Made by a program: the position numbers and the translations under genes. The notes below the pieces were generated by a model. It was not told the DNA's origin. It searched no databases and saw only the letters and a list, made by a program, of their open reading frames with translations. This document shows, piece by piece, positions 10,539-21,412 of a stretch of DNA of 64,000 nt. Within the stretch, counting starts at the first letter, position 1. Each line of letters begins with the position of its first letter. The stretch is from positions 21,107-85,106 of the forward strand of contig NZ_CCMG01000011.1 in the NCBI RefSeq assembly GCF_000751075.1, read 5' to 3'. Source of the DNA: Rickettsia tamurae (GTDB taxonomy: Bacteria; Pseudomonadota; Alphaproteobacteria; Rickettsiales; Rickettsiaceae).

Positions 10539-10615
10539 GTCATACTGTGGCTTGACCACGGGCTCTTGTGTCACAGGCTGTATCCTGAGATCCTGTGGTC
10601 AAGCCACGGTATGAC
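10539..10615. repeat. Palindromic repeat family B (copy 2)
   Basis: Short copy: GTCATACTGTGGCTTGACCA ... TGGTCAAGCCACGGTATGAC, about 77 bp, in the convergent gap between tig and obgE. The stem could also act as a two-way terminator. Confidence 0.75.
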
Positions 10616-10657
10616 ATTGAACGGGTTTTTCGATCCATGTAACTAATACTAACAGTA

Positions 10658-11650
10658 TTACTCCTGATTTTTTATAGTCTTTAAAGCCAGTTTAACTATT
10701 TTATTTACTCCGGTATTAGTGTAGGTAGAGATAGGAAAAACTTCTTTATTAGTAGCTTTCTGCAACTTATTTATTTTTTCTTGTATTTCCTCATCGGTAA
10801 GAACATCACATTTATTAAGACATATGATTTCGATTTTATTTTTTAGATAATCGGAATATGATTCAAGCTCAAGACGTACCGTATTATAATCTGCAACTAC
10901 ATCATTACTAAAGCCGTCTATTAAATGTATTAATACATTACATCTTTCTATATGCTTTAAGAATTTATCGCCAAGTCCGTGACCTTGATGAGCTCCTTCG
11001 ATCAAGCCAGGAATATCGGCTATAACAAACTCTTCGTCATCAACATACACCACTCCAAGATTCGGCACTAAAGTAGTAAAGGGATAATCGGCAATTTTAG
11101 GCTTGGCTGCCGTTACAACCGATAAAAAAGTAGATTTACCGGCATTTGGAAGACCCACAAGCCCAACATCAGAGAGAAGTTTTAAGCTTAAATGAATCCA
11201 CATTTCTTCGGCAATTTCTCCTTCCGTACGCTTTCTTGGAGCTTGATTAACCGACGTTTTGAAATGACTGTTACCAAGACCGCCACTTCCTCCTTTAATT
11301 ATTTCAAAGCTTTGGTCATCTTCAGTAAAGTCATACAATAATATATTGCCGTCCTCGGAAAAGATTTGAGTACCGATGGGAACATCAAGAACTAACGATT
11401 TTCCTGATTTACCACTTCTATTTGAACCTTTACCGTTTTCACCGTTTTCTGCGGTAAAATGCTGTTTATATCGATAATTTACTAGCGTATTAAGATGGTG
11501 ATTACTCCTGAAAATAACACTACCGCCACGTCCACCGTTACCACCGTCCGGTCCGCCTCTGTCAATAAATTTCTCACGATGGAAACTAACACAACCATTG
11601 CCGCCGTTCCCACCTTTTATATATATTTTAACTTCATCAATAAAATTCAT
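10658..11650 (-). CDS. obgE: GTPase Obg
   Basis: Ribosome-associated GTPase of the Obg/CgtA family, involved in 50S maturation and stress control. 330 residues from the ATG at 11650, which begins [20 protein letters not shown], the canonical Obg N-terminus. Longer in-frame starts up to 11755 read through a type A palindrome and are rejected. The glycine-rich Obg fold covers 1-157. The G domain has GLPNAGKS at 166-173, DIPGLIEG at about 212-219 and NKCD. The variable C-terminal extension is absent, as in short Obg proteins. Downstream of gltA on the same strand. Confidence 0.96.
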   Translation of the reverse strand: MNFIDEVKIYIKGGNGGNGCVSFHREKFIDRGGPDGGNGGRGGSVIFRSNHHLNTLVNYRYKQHFTAENGENGKGSNRSGKSGKSLVLDVPIGTQIFSEDGNILLYDFTEDDQSFEIIKGGSGGLGNSHFKTSVNQAPRKRTEGEIAEEMWIHLSLKLLSDVGLVGLPNAGKSTFLSVVTAAKPKIADYPFTTLVPNLGVVYVDDEEFVIADIPGLIEGAHQGHGLGDKFLKHIERCNVLIHLIDGFSNDVVADYNTVRLELESYSDYLKNKIEIICLNKCDVLTDEEIQEKINKLQKATNKEVFPISTYTNTGVNKIVKLALKTIKNQE

Positions 11651-11667
11651 ATGATTTATATTTTCAA

Positions 11668-11751
11668 CGTCATTGCGAGGAGCGAAGCGACGTGGCAATC
11701 TCATCAAATCTCTTGAGATTGCCACGCTCCTTGCAGTCGCTCGCAATGACG
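11668..11751. repeat. Palindromic repeat family A (copy 2)
   Basis: Complete 84-bp copy between gltA and obgE. Arms CGTCATTGCGAG and CTCGCAATGACG are perfect, with inner pairs GCGAC...GTCGC and TGGCAATCTCA...TGAGATTGCCA. Its translation ([11 protein letters not shown]...FAPRND) is what falsely lengthens the obgE frame. Confidence 0.9.
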
Positions 11752-11758
11752 ACAATGT

Positions 11759-13066
11759 TTACCTCTCCCGAATACCCTTATACTCTCTATGTACATAACC
11801 GGTGTAAAGCTGTCTTGGTCTGCTGATTTTTTGTTCAGGGTCTTCGTGCATTTCTTTCCATTGTGCCATCCAGCCTACGGTTCGTGCTATTGCAAAAAGT
11901 ACCGTGAACATTTGCGACGGTATACCCATAGCTTTATAGATAATACCTGAATAAAAATCAACATTTGGATATAATTTTCTCTCAATAAAATATTCATCTT
12001 TAAGAGCGATAGCTTCAAGTTCTATTGCTATTTGTAAAAGTGGATTATTTTCTAACTGTCCGAGTTCCTTTAACACTTCTTTGCACGTTTCTTTAAGTAC
12101 TGCGGCACGCGGGTCATAGTTTTTATATACACGATGACCGAAACCCATTAACCTAAACGGATCATTTTTATCCTTAGCTTTAGCTATATATTTAGGGATA
12201 TTCTCAGAACTACCGATTTCTTTAAGCATATTTATTACCGCTTCATTAGCCCCGCCGTGAGCAGGTCCCCAAAGTGAGGCAATACCCGTGCTAATACAAG
12301 CAAAAGGGTTAGCTCCGGATGAGCCGGCAATTCGAACTGTTGAGGTAGAAGCATTCTGCTCATGGTCTGCATGTAGGATAAATATCTTATTAAGAGCATT
12401 TTTTATTATTGGATTTACTTTATATTTTGTACAATGCGTTGCAAACATCATATGCAGAAAATTTTCGGTAAAATCTAACGAATTATCAGGATAAATAAAC
12501 GGTTGCCCTATAGAATATCTATAAGACATTGCGGCGATAGTAGGTATCTTAGCAATCATTCTAATAGCGGTAAGTTCGTAGTCTGCTTCCTTAAAATTCA
12601 ATAAATCAGGATAAAATGCCGAAAGAGAACCGACAGCCGCAAGCATAATAGCCATAGGATGAGAAGAGCTACAAAAGGTTTGAAATAAATAATGTAATCT
12701 TTCATTCACTAATGAATGATGAGCAACCTGTTTAGTGAAATTATTATACTGCTCGCTATTTGGTAGTTCCCCATAAATCAGTAAATATGCTACTTCTAAA
12801 AAATCACTTTTCTCAGCTAAATCTTTAATATCATATCCTCGATGCCGCAAGATTCCTTTATCACCGTCTATATAGGTGATAGTAGACTGACAAGAAGCAG
12901 TAGACATAAAGCCCGGGTCGTAAGTAAAGCAATCGGCTTCTGCAGATACCCTACTTATATCGATTACATCCTCACCGATACTTGCTTTAAATATCGGTAA
13001 TTTAAATATTTTTCCTCTGATTTTTAATTCTGCAAATTCTGAATCATTATTATTTTCATTGGTCAT
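11759..13066 (-). CDS. gltA: Citrate synthase
   Basis: Condenses oxaloacetate and acetyl-CoA to citrate in the TCA cycle, a key energy pathway in this obligate intracellular parasite. 435 residues, the standard type II bacterial length and the usual Rickettsia typing gene. Active-site residues are visible: H270 in WGPAHGG, H311 in GFGHRVYK and D370 in [22 protein letters not shown] at 232-246 is a family signature. Upstream, 13067-13196 is AT-rich and must hold the promoter. The stop lies 7 bases from the type A palindrome. Confidence 0.98.
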   Translation of the reverse strand: MTNENNNDSEFAELKIRGKIFKLPIFKASIGEDVIDISRVSAEADCFTYDPGFMSTASCQSTITYIDGDKGILRHRGYDIKDLAEKSDFLEVAYLLIYGELPNSEQYNNFTKQVAHHSLVNERLHYLFQTFCSSSHPMAIMLAAVGSLSAFYPDLLNFKEADYELTAIRMIAKIPTIAAMSYRYSIGQPFIYPDNSLDFTENFLHMMFATHCTKYKVNPIIKNALNKIFILHADHEQNASTSTVRIAGSSGANPFACISTGIASLWGPAHGGANEAVINMLKEIGSSENIPKYIAKAKDKNDPFRLMGFGHRVYKNYDPRAAVLKETCKEVLKELGQLENNPLLQIAIELEAIALKDEYFIERKLYPNVDFYSGIIYKAMGIPSQMFTVLFAIARTVGWMAQWKEMHEDPEQKISRPRQLYTGYVHREYKGIRER

Positions 13067-13196
13067 ACGGATATACCTTATTTTTATACATCAGTAAGTA
13101 TAACCCTAATTTAATGAAATTAGAAATGAATTATGATTTATTAGGATTTAAAAATTTTCTTTGATATCTTGCTCAACTTGCAAGGTTAATGAAAAT

Positions 13197-13496
13197 TTAA
13201 AACGCACATGCTTCTACTTTCAACTGCAAGCCTAAAGCGTTTAATAAAGATCCTATATTGTCGAAACTTGGATTACCTTTGCTAGATAACATTCTATATA
13301 TATGTTGTCTATTTATATGAGCTTCTTTAGAGATTTTTGCTATACCTCCTTTTGCTATAATGGCTTCTTTTAAAGTAGCCAAAAATAGCTCCTTATTATG
13401 ATCCACGAAATATTGCTCTAACGCTTCATTAATATATCCTACTAATATTTCCTCATTTTGTAATTTTTCTTTTAAATAATCTGTAAACTTTTCCAT
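13197..13496 (-). CDS. Helix-turn-helix antitoxin (COG3636/HigA-like)
   Basis: 99 residues. The C-terminal half is a helix-turn-helix (IAKISKEAHINRQHIYRMLS, residues about 52-71, followed by KGNPSFDNIGSLLNALGL). This is the pattern of antitoxins paired with Gp49/HigB-type toxins. It would bind both the toxin and the promoter region. It is the second gene of the pair, starting 9 bases after the toxin stop; toxin-first order is usual for HigBA. Confidence 0.8.
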   Translation of the reverse strand: MEKFTDYLKEKLQNEEILVGYINEALEQYFVDHNKELFLATLKEAIIAKGGIAKISKEAHINRQHIYRMLSSKGNPSFDNIGSLLNALGLQLKVEACAF

Positions 13497-13505
13497 ATAA
13501 CACCC

Positions 13506-13832
13506 TCAATTTCGTTTATAAACTTCTTCTATTATTTCTAAGGCTTTTTTAATATCTTTGCCTTGAGTATCTTTATTACCTGCATTTAATAGCAGAATAA
13601 TTTTATTATCTTTTTCAGTAAAATATATTTTATAACCTTTGCCAAAGAAAAACCTAAGCTCATATAGTCTTCCTTTTATCTGTTTGTAATCACCATAAAT
13701 TCCATATTCTAAGCGAACTAATCTATTAAGAATTCTACTATGCGTCTCGATATCTAATTTTTCTAACCAATCTTTAATATAAGATTTACCATTTTCTGTT
13801 ATAAAAAATTGTATTTGTTTAGTTTTTTGCAT
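13506..13832 (-). CDS. HigB/Gp49-type toxin (RelE superfamily)
   Basis: 108 residues. The family pattern IKGRLYELRFFFGKGYKIYF, then LLLNAGNKDTQGKDIKKA, marks the COG3657 phage-derived Gp49-like branch of RelE toxins, which are usually ribosome-dependent mRNA endonucleases. The frame is intact and all typical basic residues are present. Its partner antitoxin follows at 13496. A perfect 16-base palindrome lies 29 bases upstream of the ATG and is a candidate operator. Confidence 0.8.
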   Translation of the reverse strand: MQKTKQIQFFITENGKSYIKDWLEKLDIETHSRILNRLVRLEYGIYGDYKQIKGRLYELRFFFGKGYKIYFTEKDNKIILLLNAGNKDTQGKDIKKALEIIEEVYKRN

Positions 13833-13860
13833 ATTAAGCTTAACTAGAGACGATTATATT

Positions 13861-13876
13861 GTCGTATATATACGAC
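13861..13876. promoter_or_regulatory. Perfect palindrome, likely operator of the HigBA-like module
   Basis: GTCGTATATATACGAC, 16 bases, is its own reverse complement. It sits 29 bases before the toxin ATG, where autoregulatory antitoxins usually bind. It is unlike repeat families A-D. Assignment is by position and symmetry only. Confidence 0.55.
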
Positions 13877-13942
13877 TAATTGTCCAGTAGAAAATTATTT
13901 TAAAAAGTACGTGAAACTGTGAGTACGAGATTAATGTACAAG

Positions 13943-14857
13943 TTATGCAAGAAGTCTATTATTTACTAAATACTCCTTAATCTTGAGTAAATCATACCAA
14001 GAGGTTCGTTTTTGCATAGGTTGGCGTAATAGATAGGCAGGGTGGAAGATTGCCGTAGTTTGAATAGGAGCGGATAGATATTTATTGGTATAAAAATAAT
14101 ATTCTTGTCTAATTTTAGTAATACCTGAATTTTTTCCAAGTAAGCTAGTTGCAGCCGTGCTACCGACTAGAATAATTAGCTTCGGGTTAATAAGAGCGAT
14201 ATGCTTCTCAACGAAAGGTCTACAAATATCGACTTCTTCGAGTGTCGGTTGTCTATTAGCAGGAGGACGCCAAAATACCGTATTCGTAATATAAGCGTTA
14301 TTTTTTCGTGAAATTCCGATAGCGTGCAGCATATTATCAAGTAAATTGCCGCTTTCACCGCAAAAAGGTATGCCTTTTAAATCTTCGGTACTTCCCGGGG
14401 CTTCGCCTATTAACATAATTTTAGCTTCTAAATTACCGTCACCGAAAACCGTATTAGTAGCAAATTTCTTAAGTTCACAACCATTAAAATTTAGTAGAGA
14501 TTCTTTTAGTTCTTCGATATTATTAGCTTTATCGGCAAGAGATCTTGCTAGGGTTATATTATCATGAACTTTATCATTAGAAATCTTCCCAAACTCTACT
14601 TCTAGAGGTAATTTATACGTCGATCCGGTACTCGAATCCTCACGTACGCTTGTGTACGCTGCGGTTCTGTGTTCCGTGTCTCCTTTAAATTTGGAAAGAT
14701 TTCTATTCATATTGAATGCAGTTTCTTTTGTAGGCATAAGTTTTACTTGTGGCTTTTCAGTTAGCTTGGTATTATTACTCACTTTTAATTTCGGTGGATA
14801 TTCATGGCAATAATATTCAACACCGATTGCACTTAACCATTTAAGCGTATTATTCAT
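13943..14857 (-). CDS. Uracil-DNA glycosylase (family 4 type) with RPE1 insertion
   Basis: Removes uracil from DNA to start base excision repair. 304 residues. The catalytic motif [20 protein letters not shown] lies near 150-170, [15 protein letters not shown] follows, and [10 protein letters not shown] is the C-terminal motif. Residues about 53-97 do not belong to the enzyme: [20 protein letters not shown] and [14 protein letters not shown] are the hallmark translation of RPE1, inserted in frame between the variable N-terminus and the catalytic domain. The usual CxxC of iron-sulphur family members is reduced to one Cys (NGC), as I recall for alphaproteobacterial relatives. Divergent from rluD, 16 bases apart. 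Confidence 0.9.
   Translation of the reverse strand: MNNTLKWLSAIGVEYYCHEYPPKLKVSNNTKLTEKPQVKLMPTKETAFNMNRNLSKFKGDTEHRTAAYTSVREDSSTGSTYKLPLEVEFGKISNDKVHDNITLARSLADKANNIEELKESLLNFNGCELKKFATNTVFGDGNLEAKIMLIGEAPGSTEDLKGIPFCGESGNLLDNMLHAIGISRKNNAYITNTVFWRPPANRQPTLEEVDICRPFVEKHIALINPKLIILVGSTAATSLLGKNSGITKIRQEYYFYTNKYLSAPIQTTAIFHPAYLLRQPMQKRTSWYDLLKIKEYLVNNRLLA
14570..14712 (-). repeat. RPE1 copy inside uracil-DNA glycosylase gene
   Basis: In-frame palindromic insertion of roughly 130-140 bp, read in the standard RPE1 frame ([30 protein letters not shown]). Outer edges are approximate. A near-identical copy sits in dapE (48852-48997), so this is a recurrent translated element. Confidence 0.85.
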
Positions 14858-14873
14858 TATCTTAAAATAACAT

Positions 14874-15917
14874 ATGTTAACATATAATGTACCGAACGAA
14901 CTAAATAATATAAGACTTGATAAAGCTTTATCACAACTTCTTGAAAATGTTTCTAGAAACCAAATTCAAAAATCTATTAAAAGTTCTTGCGTACAAGTTA
15001 ATGATGTAATTATTTCTGATCCTGATGTTTTGGTCAAGGAGAATGATGTTATATTATTTTCTTTTAAAGAACCTGAAGAGCTAAAAATTGCAGCAGCAAA
15101 TATAGCACTTGATATAATTTACGAAGATGATGATTTGATAGTAATTAACAAAGCTGCAGGTATGACGGTACATCCTGGAACAGGGCATCATGATGATACG
15201 CTTGTTAATGCATTACTTTATCATACGAAGAATTTATCGGATATCGGTTCATCAGAAAGACCCGGGATAGTACATCGTTTAGATAAGGACACTACCGGTT
15301 TGATGGTAGTTGCTAAAAATAATAAAGCACATATGTTGCTTGCAAATCAGATAGAGCAAAGACAGGTAATACGGAAATATAAAGCGTTAGTGTGGGGAAT
15401 AATTAATCCGCTAGAAGGAGTCATTAAGAATAATATCGGTCGTAGCCGAAGCGATCGTCAAAAAATGACCATATTAAAATATGGCGGTAAAGAAGCCGTT
15501 ACGCATTACAAAACTCTAGAATTGTTTTACAGCGGTACTATTAGTATGGTGGAGTGCAAGCTTAGTACGGGCAGAACTCATCAAATTAGAGTACAGCTAA
15601 GCCATTTAAAACATTCGGTAGTCGGCGATCAAACTTATGGCAATAACGACCGAAAAATTGCTCATTCTCCCCCTGAACTAAAAGCAAAATTAATTGATTT
15701 TAAGCGTCAAGCCCTACATTCTTGGTATTTAAGTTTTACTCATCCGACTAGTAATGAGATTATGGAATTTTCTTGTGAGCTGCCAAGGGATATGGGGGAG
15801 ATTATAACTGATAATAAATCTTTTAACATATTTAGTGAATTTACCGAACTTAAAAAACGAGTACCGTTAGGTAGTGTAGATGAGATTTTAGAAATGAAAA
15901 ATTTTGGCAGAAAATAA
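14874..15917 (+). CDS. rluD: Ribosomal large subunit pseudouridine synthase, RluD type
   Basis: Makes pseudouridines in helix 69 of 23S rRNA. 347 residues, slightly longer than usual because of a short C-terminal tail. An S4 RNA-binding domain occupies about residues 13-70. The catalytic domain has [20 protein letters not shown] with the catalytic aspartate, and [20 protein letters not shown] downstream. Substrate choice (RluD rather than RluC) is by overall similarity. It is followed 8 bases later by the prmC-trmB gene, so they are probably co-transcribed. Confidence 0.9.
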   Translation: MLTYNVPNELNNIRLDKALSQLLENVSRNQIQKSIKSSCVQVNDVIISDPDVLVKENDVILFSFKEPEELKIAAANIALDIIYEDDDLIVINKAAGMTVHPGTGHHDDTLVNALLYHTKNLSDIGSSERPGIVHRLDKDTTGLMVVAKNNKAHMLLANQIEQRQVIRKYKALVWGIINPLEGVIKNNIGRSRSDRQKMTILKYGGKEAVTHYKTLELFYSGTISMVECKLSTGRTHQIRVQLSHLKHSVVGDQTYGNNDRKIAHSPPELKAKLIDFKRQALHSWYLSFTHPTSNEIMEFSCELPRDMGEIITDNKSFNIFSEFTELKKRVPLGSVDEILEMKNFGRK

Positions 15918-15925
15918 AACTTTCC

Positions 15926-17514
15926 ATGCAATGTTCTATAAAGCAAATTCTTAGTAATGCTACAGATAGACTAAATAAAATCGGTATTAGTTCGCCGCAA
16001 TTAGAAGCACGAATTTTACTACGGCATGTTATAAATAAACCTATTGAGTATTTGCTTATTAATCTTGATGAGCAGTTAAATGAAGCCGAGATAGAAGCTT
16101 TTGAAAAACTGTTAGAGAGAAGATTAAAGCATGAACCGATAGCGTATATTACAGGTGTTAAAGAATTTTACTCACGTGAATTTATTGTTAATAAACATGT
16201 ATTAATTCCAAGAAGCGATACTGAAGTTTTGGTAGAAATAGTTCTAGGGTTACTCAAACCGTCATTGCGAGCGACTGAAAGGAGCGTGGCAATCTCAGGG
16301 ATTTTGCCTGAGATTGCTTCGTCGACGCCTATGGCGTCTTCTCGCAATGACGAATACACAAAAATCCTAGAACTCGGGACAGGTAGCGGCTGTATTGCTA
16401 TAAGTCTACTATGTGAGTTACCGAATGCTAATGTAATTGCGACCGATATAAGTCTTGATGCTATAGAAATTATCAAAAGTAATGCGGCAAAATATGAGGT
16501 AATGGATCGTTTGCAAGTTATTCATAGTGATTGGTTTGAAAATCTAGGAAAGCAAAAATTTGATCTTATAGTTAGCAACCCACCCTATATATCTCACAAC
16601 GAAAAATCAGAGATGGCAATTGAAACAATCAATTATGAACCGTCTATTGCTTTATTTGCTGAAGAAGACGGCTTACAGTGTTATAAAACAATCGCTGGAA
16701 ATGCCAAACAATTCTTAAAACCAAACGGTAAGATTATATTAGAAATAGGGTTTAAACAGGAAGAAGCGGTAACTCAAATTTTCTTAGATCAGGGTTATAA
16801 TATTGAAAATGTTTACAGGGACCTACAAGGTTACAGTAGGGTAATATTATTTTCTCCTATCAATTTGAATAGGTTATACGCAAGACGCATCGGTAAAAGC
16901 TTGTCAGGAGTGCAACAGAATTTATTAGATAACGAGCTACCAAAATATTTATTTTCTAAAGAAAAGCTTGTAAATGAAAAACGTAAAGTATTTCTTGAGA
17001 TAGGCTTTGGTATGGGTGAGCATTTCATTAATCAAGCTAAAATGAATCCTAATGCACTTTTTATTGGGGTAGAGGTATATTTAAACGGAGTTGCAAATGT
17101 TTTAAAACTTGCGGGCGAACATAATATCACGAATTTTTTATTATTCCCTAATAATTTGGATTAATATTAAATGAGATACCAAGTAATAGCCTTGATGGAA
17201 TTTATATTTTATTTCCTGATCCATGGATAAAAAATAAGCAAAAAAAGAAACGTATTTTCAATAAAGAACGACTTAAGGTTTTACAAGATAAGCTAAAAGA
17301 CAACGGTAATTTAGTATTTGCTTCCAATATCGAAAATTATTTTTATGAAGCAATAGAGTTAATACAGCAGAACGGTAATTTTGAAATTATAAATAAAAGT
17401 GATTATTTAAAACCGCACGATAACTATGTAATGACCAAATATCATAAAAAAGCTATTAAGGCGAATAGAACGCCGAAATTTATGATTTTGCAGCACGTTT
17501 TAGGCGATCATTAA
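15926..17514 (+). pseudogene. prmC-trmB fusion: release-factor and tRNA methyltransferases; trmB part frameshifted
   Basis: A two-domain methyltransferase gene typical of Rickettsia. The N-terminal half is PrmC (HemK), which methylates the GGQ glutamine of release factors: LELGTGSGCIAISLL binds SAM and SNPPYIS is the catalytic motif. The C-terminal half is TrmB (tRNA m7G46), starting near KRKVFLEIGFGMGEHF. The open frame stops at 17162 after NNLD. Adding one T there restores LILNEIPSNSLDGIYILFPD and continues to a stop at 17512-17514. PrmC is probably still made; TrmB is cut mid-domain. A 93-bp palindrome is translated inside PrmC at 16260-16352. The restored end overlaps the end of the convergent sua5 by 35 bases. 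Confidence 0.85.
16260..16352. repeat. Palindromic repeat family A (copy 3), inside prmC coding sequence
   Basis: Exactly 93 bp (31 codons), arms CGTCATTGCGAG and CTCGCAATGACG. It is read as SLRATERSVAIS...SSRNDE, just before the SAM-binding motif. Because 93 is a multiple of three, the methyltransferase frame is kept. Confidence 0.9.
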
Positions 17515-18418
17515 TTGCAGCCCCTATATTCACTTGAGGTATAGGAGCAACTACTATACTGCTTACATCATGAGCTGCAGCATAATCGTCAAGAATTCTT
17601 AAATAAGCATAAAGATTTGCAGCAGCTTCTATAAGATTACCTTTGGCACTTAAATTTAACGAAAATTTTCCCATAAGATTACTATTGCCAAAATTTAATC
17701 CGATTTCTTTATCCTCTAAATTTATAGCATTTAGCCTAACCGGTACTTTTGGTGAATAGTGTTTAGCAAGCATTCCCGGAGCTTTTATAGTACTTGTCTC
17801 TGATGCTTTTAAAACTTTTACCCCTAGTACTTCTTCTAAAATTTCAGCAGTTATAAACCCTTCTCTAAGAATAGTAGGAGTAACAGTTGTTGTATCGATT
17901 ATCGTTGACTCTAGCCCATATTCAGATTGATAAATTTCAGGTGCTAAAATAAAGATTTCTGCGTTTTCTGAAAAATGTTTTGTAACATGCTCGACGTTAG
18001 TCGGACTAATATAGTTTGAGGGGTTAGCACTTGGGGCAGCTATAGGTACGCCTGATTGTCTGATAAGCTCTAATGCTAGTGGATAAGACGGCATTCGAAT
18101 CGCTATTGTATTAAGCCCTACCGTTACGCTAGGAGCAATATTTGCATTCACTTTTAAAGGGACAACTATAGATAACGGTCCAGGCCAAAATTTTTCTGCT
18201 ATTTTTGTAGCTAAATCGTTAAACTCCCCTATTTCTTTTGCTTGCTCTATGGATGCGACATGCACGATAAGCGGGTTGATAGCAGGACGATTTTTGAACT
18301 GAAAAATCTTTAAACATGCCTCATTATTTGTAGCATCCGCTCCAATCCCATAGACTGTTTCAGTCGGCAAAACAACCACTTTACCTGATTTTATATATTC
18401 AACGGCTTTACTGATCAT
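17480..18418 (-). CDS. L-threonylcarbamoyladenylate synthase, Sua5 type
   Basis: Makes threonylcarbamoyl-AMP from threonine, bicarbonate and ATP for the t6A37 modification of tRNAs reading ANN codons. 312 residues, so the long Sua5 form rather than the short TsaC. The YrdC domain fills residues 1-200 (VVLPTETVYGIGADATN, KFWPGPLSIVV, PIAAPSANPSNYISPT). A linker with APGMLAKHYSPKVPV leads to the Sua5 C-terminal domain. Convergent with, and overlapping the restored end of, prmC-trmB. Confidence 0.94.
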   Translation of the reverse strand: MISKAVEYIKSGKVVVLPTETVYGIGADATNNEACLKIFQFKNRPAINPLIVHVASIEQAKEIGEFNDLATKIAEKFWPGPLSIVVPLKVNANIAPSVTVGLNTIAIRMPSYPLALELIRQSGVPIAAPSANPSNYISPTNVEHVTKHFSENAEIFILAPEIYQSEYGLESTIIDTTTVTPTILREGFITAEILEEVLGVKVLKASETSTIKAPGMLAKHYSPKVPVRLNAINLEDKEIGLNFGNSNLMGKFSLNLSAKGNLIEAAANLYAYLRILDDYAAAHDVSSIVVAPIPQVNIGAAINDRLKRAAKS

Positions 18419-18503
18419 TAATTTAGTTATTTTGGTTTTGTTATATATCTGCTTCTCGATGCCATTCCTAGCTAAAAGCGGCGTTGTTGCATGGCTTATT
18501 TAT

Positions 18504-18529
18504 GTCATTCCCGCTTTTGCGGGAATGAC
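18504..18529. repeat. Minimal type C palindrome
   Basis: An 11-base perfect stem, GTCATTCCCGC and its complement, around a TTTT loop. It lies between glyS and sua5, both minus strand, so it could terminate glyS transcription, though no T tract follows. It is preceded by GTTGTTGCATGG, an outer-arm remnant of family B. Confidence 0.7.
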
Positions 18530-18543
18530 ATAGGAAAGTTTGA

Positions 18544-20538
18544 TCATAAGCGGTTAAACTTAGCTATTTTATGGAATAATTCACAAGTATTTTGTAATAA
18601 AGATAAACGATTTTGAGCGATCTTTGAATCAGAGTCATTAACGAGTACATTATCAAAAAAGCTAGTAATCGGAGTTAATAGAGATGATAATAAATTTAAG
18701 GTTCTCTTATAATCTTTATCAGCTATACTATCTATAATTTGCAGAGAAATTTTTTGGATTACTTCAAATAATTCTTTTTCAGGTTGTGTAATAAAGAGAC
18801 TTGCATCAACTAAGCCGGTAATTTTCTGACCATCAATTATATTGCTAGCTCGTCTGTAAGCATTTAATAATTGCTTTCCTGCGTCTTCTATTAAAAATTC
18901 TTTTAACGCATCAAGCTTAAATTTTGTATCCACTAAATTTAAATCAAGAACTGCATTAATTAACGCAATATCATAGTTATTTTTAAAGTAAAATTTTACT
19001 CTTTCTTCAAAGAAAGATATTATTAAATCCTTATTTTTATCAGATGAATCTTTATATAAGTTTATAGAAAAATTAATTAAGCTATTTAAATGTAATTCTA
19101 ATTTATTCTCAAGTATTATTCTTATTATACCAAGAGCTTGACGTCTTAAGGCATATGGATCACCTGAGCCTGTCGGAGCTTCGCCTGCTATCATCAAACC
19201 TACTAAACTATCTAGCTTATCGGCTAAAGCAAGCAAAGCAGCATTTCCGCTCGGTATATTATCATTAAGTCCTTGAGGTTTATAATGGTCTTTAATTGCT
19301 GTGGCTACTTCTTCATTTAACCCTTCATGCTTTGCATAATAATAACCCATAATACCTTGCAACTCAGGAAATTCTCCGACCATCTCGGAAACAAGGTCAC
19401 TCTTGCAAAGTTTCGCTGCCGTAATTAAATCTTTATTATTTGGAGCTATATGCTTACAAATTTTAGTTATACGCTCCACTTTTTCTCTTAAATTACCAAG
19501 TTCTGCATGAAATGTTACAGCTTCTAATTTGCCTAATCTTGATTCTAAAGTTTTAGCTATATCCTGCTTATAAAAATATAAAGCATCCGAAAGACGTGCA
19601 GATAGTACTTTTTCGTTACCTTTAATAACGAGGTCAGCATTTGCAAATCTACCATTACTGACAAAGAGAAAATACGGTGCGAAATTTCCTGTTTTATCAA
19701 ATAAACAAAAATATTTCTGATGCGTACGCATCGAAGAAATAAGTACTTCTTTAGGTAACTCTAAAAATTTTTGTGGGATTTTTCCAAGTAGCACAACGGG
19801 AAATTCACTAAGCCCTGCTACTTCTTCGATTAAACGATTATCTTCTTTTATGTTTAGATTATAAGAATTTGCCAGTTCCAGTAAACCGGTTTTAATTACT
19901 TCTTCTCTCTTTGTTCTCTCTAAAATAACATGATTTTCTAAAAGCTTATTTCTATAATCTTCAAAATCTGTTACTTCTAATTTTTTATTATCAGTAAGAC
20001 GATGCCCGTACGTAATATTATTAGCGGTTAAATGCCCAAATTGCAGTGGTAGTACTTTACCGTCAAATATACATAAAATATTTCGTAACGGTCTAATCCA
20101 TTTTATTTTGTAATTGCCCCAAAACATCGATTTTGCCCAGCTATATTTATTAATAGCCTCTATAATAATCTCCGGCAAAATCTCTTTTATTTCTCCTTCT
20201 TCTGTTTTTTTGACAAAGAAATAATATAGCTGATTATTAATTAATTTAGTAGAAAGCTCTAATTTGCTAACATTATGAGCTTTACAAAAGCCGTTAATAG
20301 CAGCTTCCGGTGCTTCCGTGCTAGGCCCTTTAATCTCGAGTTCTTTTGATAACGTTACTTTCGGCAAGTGAGTAGCATGCAACGTTATTCTACGAGACCC
20401 TGCAAATACTTGTACTTTTGCAAATATTTCGTTTTCTTCAAAAATTTTCGTGAATATGTTTAAATAACCCTCTTCAGCATTTTTTTGCATTAATGCAGGT
20501 ATTTCTTCACTAAATAACTCTAATAATAATTCACTCAC
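18544..20538 (-). CDS. glyS: Glycyl-tRNA synthetase beta subunit
   Basis: Beta chain of the alpha2beta2 bacterial glycyl-tRNA synthetase, responsible for tRNA binding. 664 residues, a little shorter than E. coli GlyS (689). The N-terminus [20 protein letters not shown] is the family signature; an HD-like region ([20 protein letters not shown]) and the C-terminal anticodon-binding helical domain follow. Its start overlaps the end of glyQ by 8 bases, so the two are translationally coupled. Confidence 0.96.
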   Translation of the reverse strand: MSELLLELFSEEIPALMQKNAEEGYLNIFTKIFEENEIFAKVQVFAGSRRITLHATHLPKVTLSKELEIKGPSTEAPEAAINGFCKAHNVSKLELSTKLINNQLYYFFVKKTEEGEIKEILPEIIIEAINKYSWAKSMFWGNYKIKWIRPLRNILCIFDGKVLPLQFGHLTANNITYGHRLTDNKKLEVTDFEDYRNKLLENHVILERTKREEVIKTGLLELANSYNLNIKEDNRLIEEVAGLSEFPVVLLGKIPQKFLELPKEVLISSMRTHQKYFCLFDKTGNFAPYFLFVSNGRFANADLVIKGNEKVLSARLSDALYFYKQDIAKTLESRLGKLEAVTFHAELGNLREKVERITKICKHIAPNNKDLITAAKLCKSDLVSEMVGEFPELQGIMGYYYAKHEGLNEEVATAIKDHYKPQGLNDNIPSGNAALLALADKLDSLVGLMIAGEAPTGSGDPYALRRQALGIIRIILENKLELHLNSLINFSINLYKDSSDKNKDLIISFFEERVKFYFKNNYDIALINAVLDLNLVDTKFKLDALKEFLIEDAGKQLLNAYRRASNIIDGQKITGLVDASLFITQPEKELFEVIQKISLQIIDSIADKDYKRTLNLLSSLLTPITSFFDNVLVNDSDSKIAQNRLSLLQNTCELFHKIAKFNRL

Positions 20539-21400
20539 CGCTTAACTCCAACCATTTTATACAACAAATTCTAGCTAAATGACGTACTCTTAAAACATAA
20601 GAAGCACGCTCAGTTACACTAATCACACCTAATGCATTTAGTTGATTAAATGCATGACTTGCCTTAAGGCATTCATCATAAGCCGGCATAGGTAAATTAG
20701 CTTTAATTAATCTCTCACACTGTTCTTCGCTATCCTTGAAATGTTGCAGTAACATTTCACTATCGGCAAGCTCTAAGTTATATTTTGAAAATTGCCGTTC
20801 AACTTCGAAATCCACTTCACCGTATTTTAAAGCTTTTTCGCCTACTTGCCCGTTCCAATCAAGCTCTTTTACTTCATCAACACCTTGAATATATAAAGCA
20901 AGCCTCTCGAGTCCATAAGTAATTTCACCGGCAACGGGACGGCATTCAATACCGCCGATTTGCTGCATATAAGTAAATTGCGATACTTCCATACCGTTAC
21001 ACCATACTTCCCAGCCAAGCCCGGCAGCACCTAAGGTTGGCGACTCCCAATCATCTTCAACAAATCTGATATCATGAATTTTTAAATCTATGCCTAAACA
21101 TTCTAAACTTTTAAGATATAGCTCTTGAATATTATCCGGCGAGGGTTTTAAGATAACCTGAAATTGATAATAATGTTGCATTCTATTAGGATGCATGCCA
21201 TACCTGCTATCCCCTGGTCTTCTTGATGGCTGAACATATGCAACAGACCAAGGTTTGGTACCAAGGCAGCGAAGCACAGTTGCAGGGTGAAACGTACCGG
21301 CTCCGACATGGGCATCGTAAGGCTGCAATATTGCACAACCGTAATCCTGCCAGTAATTTTGCAAAGCTAGTATAATTTGCTGAAATGATAGTTTTTTCAT
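20531..21400 (-). CDS. glyQ: Glycyl-tRNA synthetase alpha subunit
   Basis: Catalytic class II subunit of glycyl-tRNA synthetase. 289 residues, standard. Signature segments are all present: [56 protein letters not shown] and [17 protein letters not shown]. First gene of the glyQ-glyS pair; a type B palindrome stands between it and queH upstream. Confidence 0.97.
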   Translation of the reverse strand: MKKLSFQQIILALQNYWQDYGCAILQPYDAHVGAGTFHPATVLRCLGTKPWSVAYVQPSRRPGDSRYGMHPNRMQHYYQFQVILKPSPDNIQELYLKSLECLGIDLKIHDIRFVEDDWESPTLGAAGLGWEVWCNGMEVSQFTYMQQIGGIECRPVAGEITYGLERLALYIQGVDEVKELDWNGQVGEKALKYGEVDFEVERQFSKYNLELADSEMLLQHFKDSEEQCERLIKANLPMPAYDECLKASHAFNQLNALGVISVTERASYVLRVRHLARICCIKWLELSGE

Positions 21401-21412
21401 AAAAAATGCATT

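Noticed and set aside
11651..11755. 35-codon N-terminal extension of Obg
   Set aside because: It is the translation of a type A palindrome and of spacer; the canonical Obg start MNFIDEVK is at 11650.
16168..16476. 102-codon antisense ORF in prmC
   Set aside because: Shadow of the coding frame and of the inserted palindrome, with no family motif.
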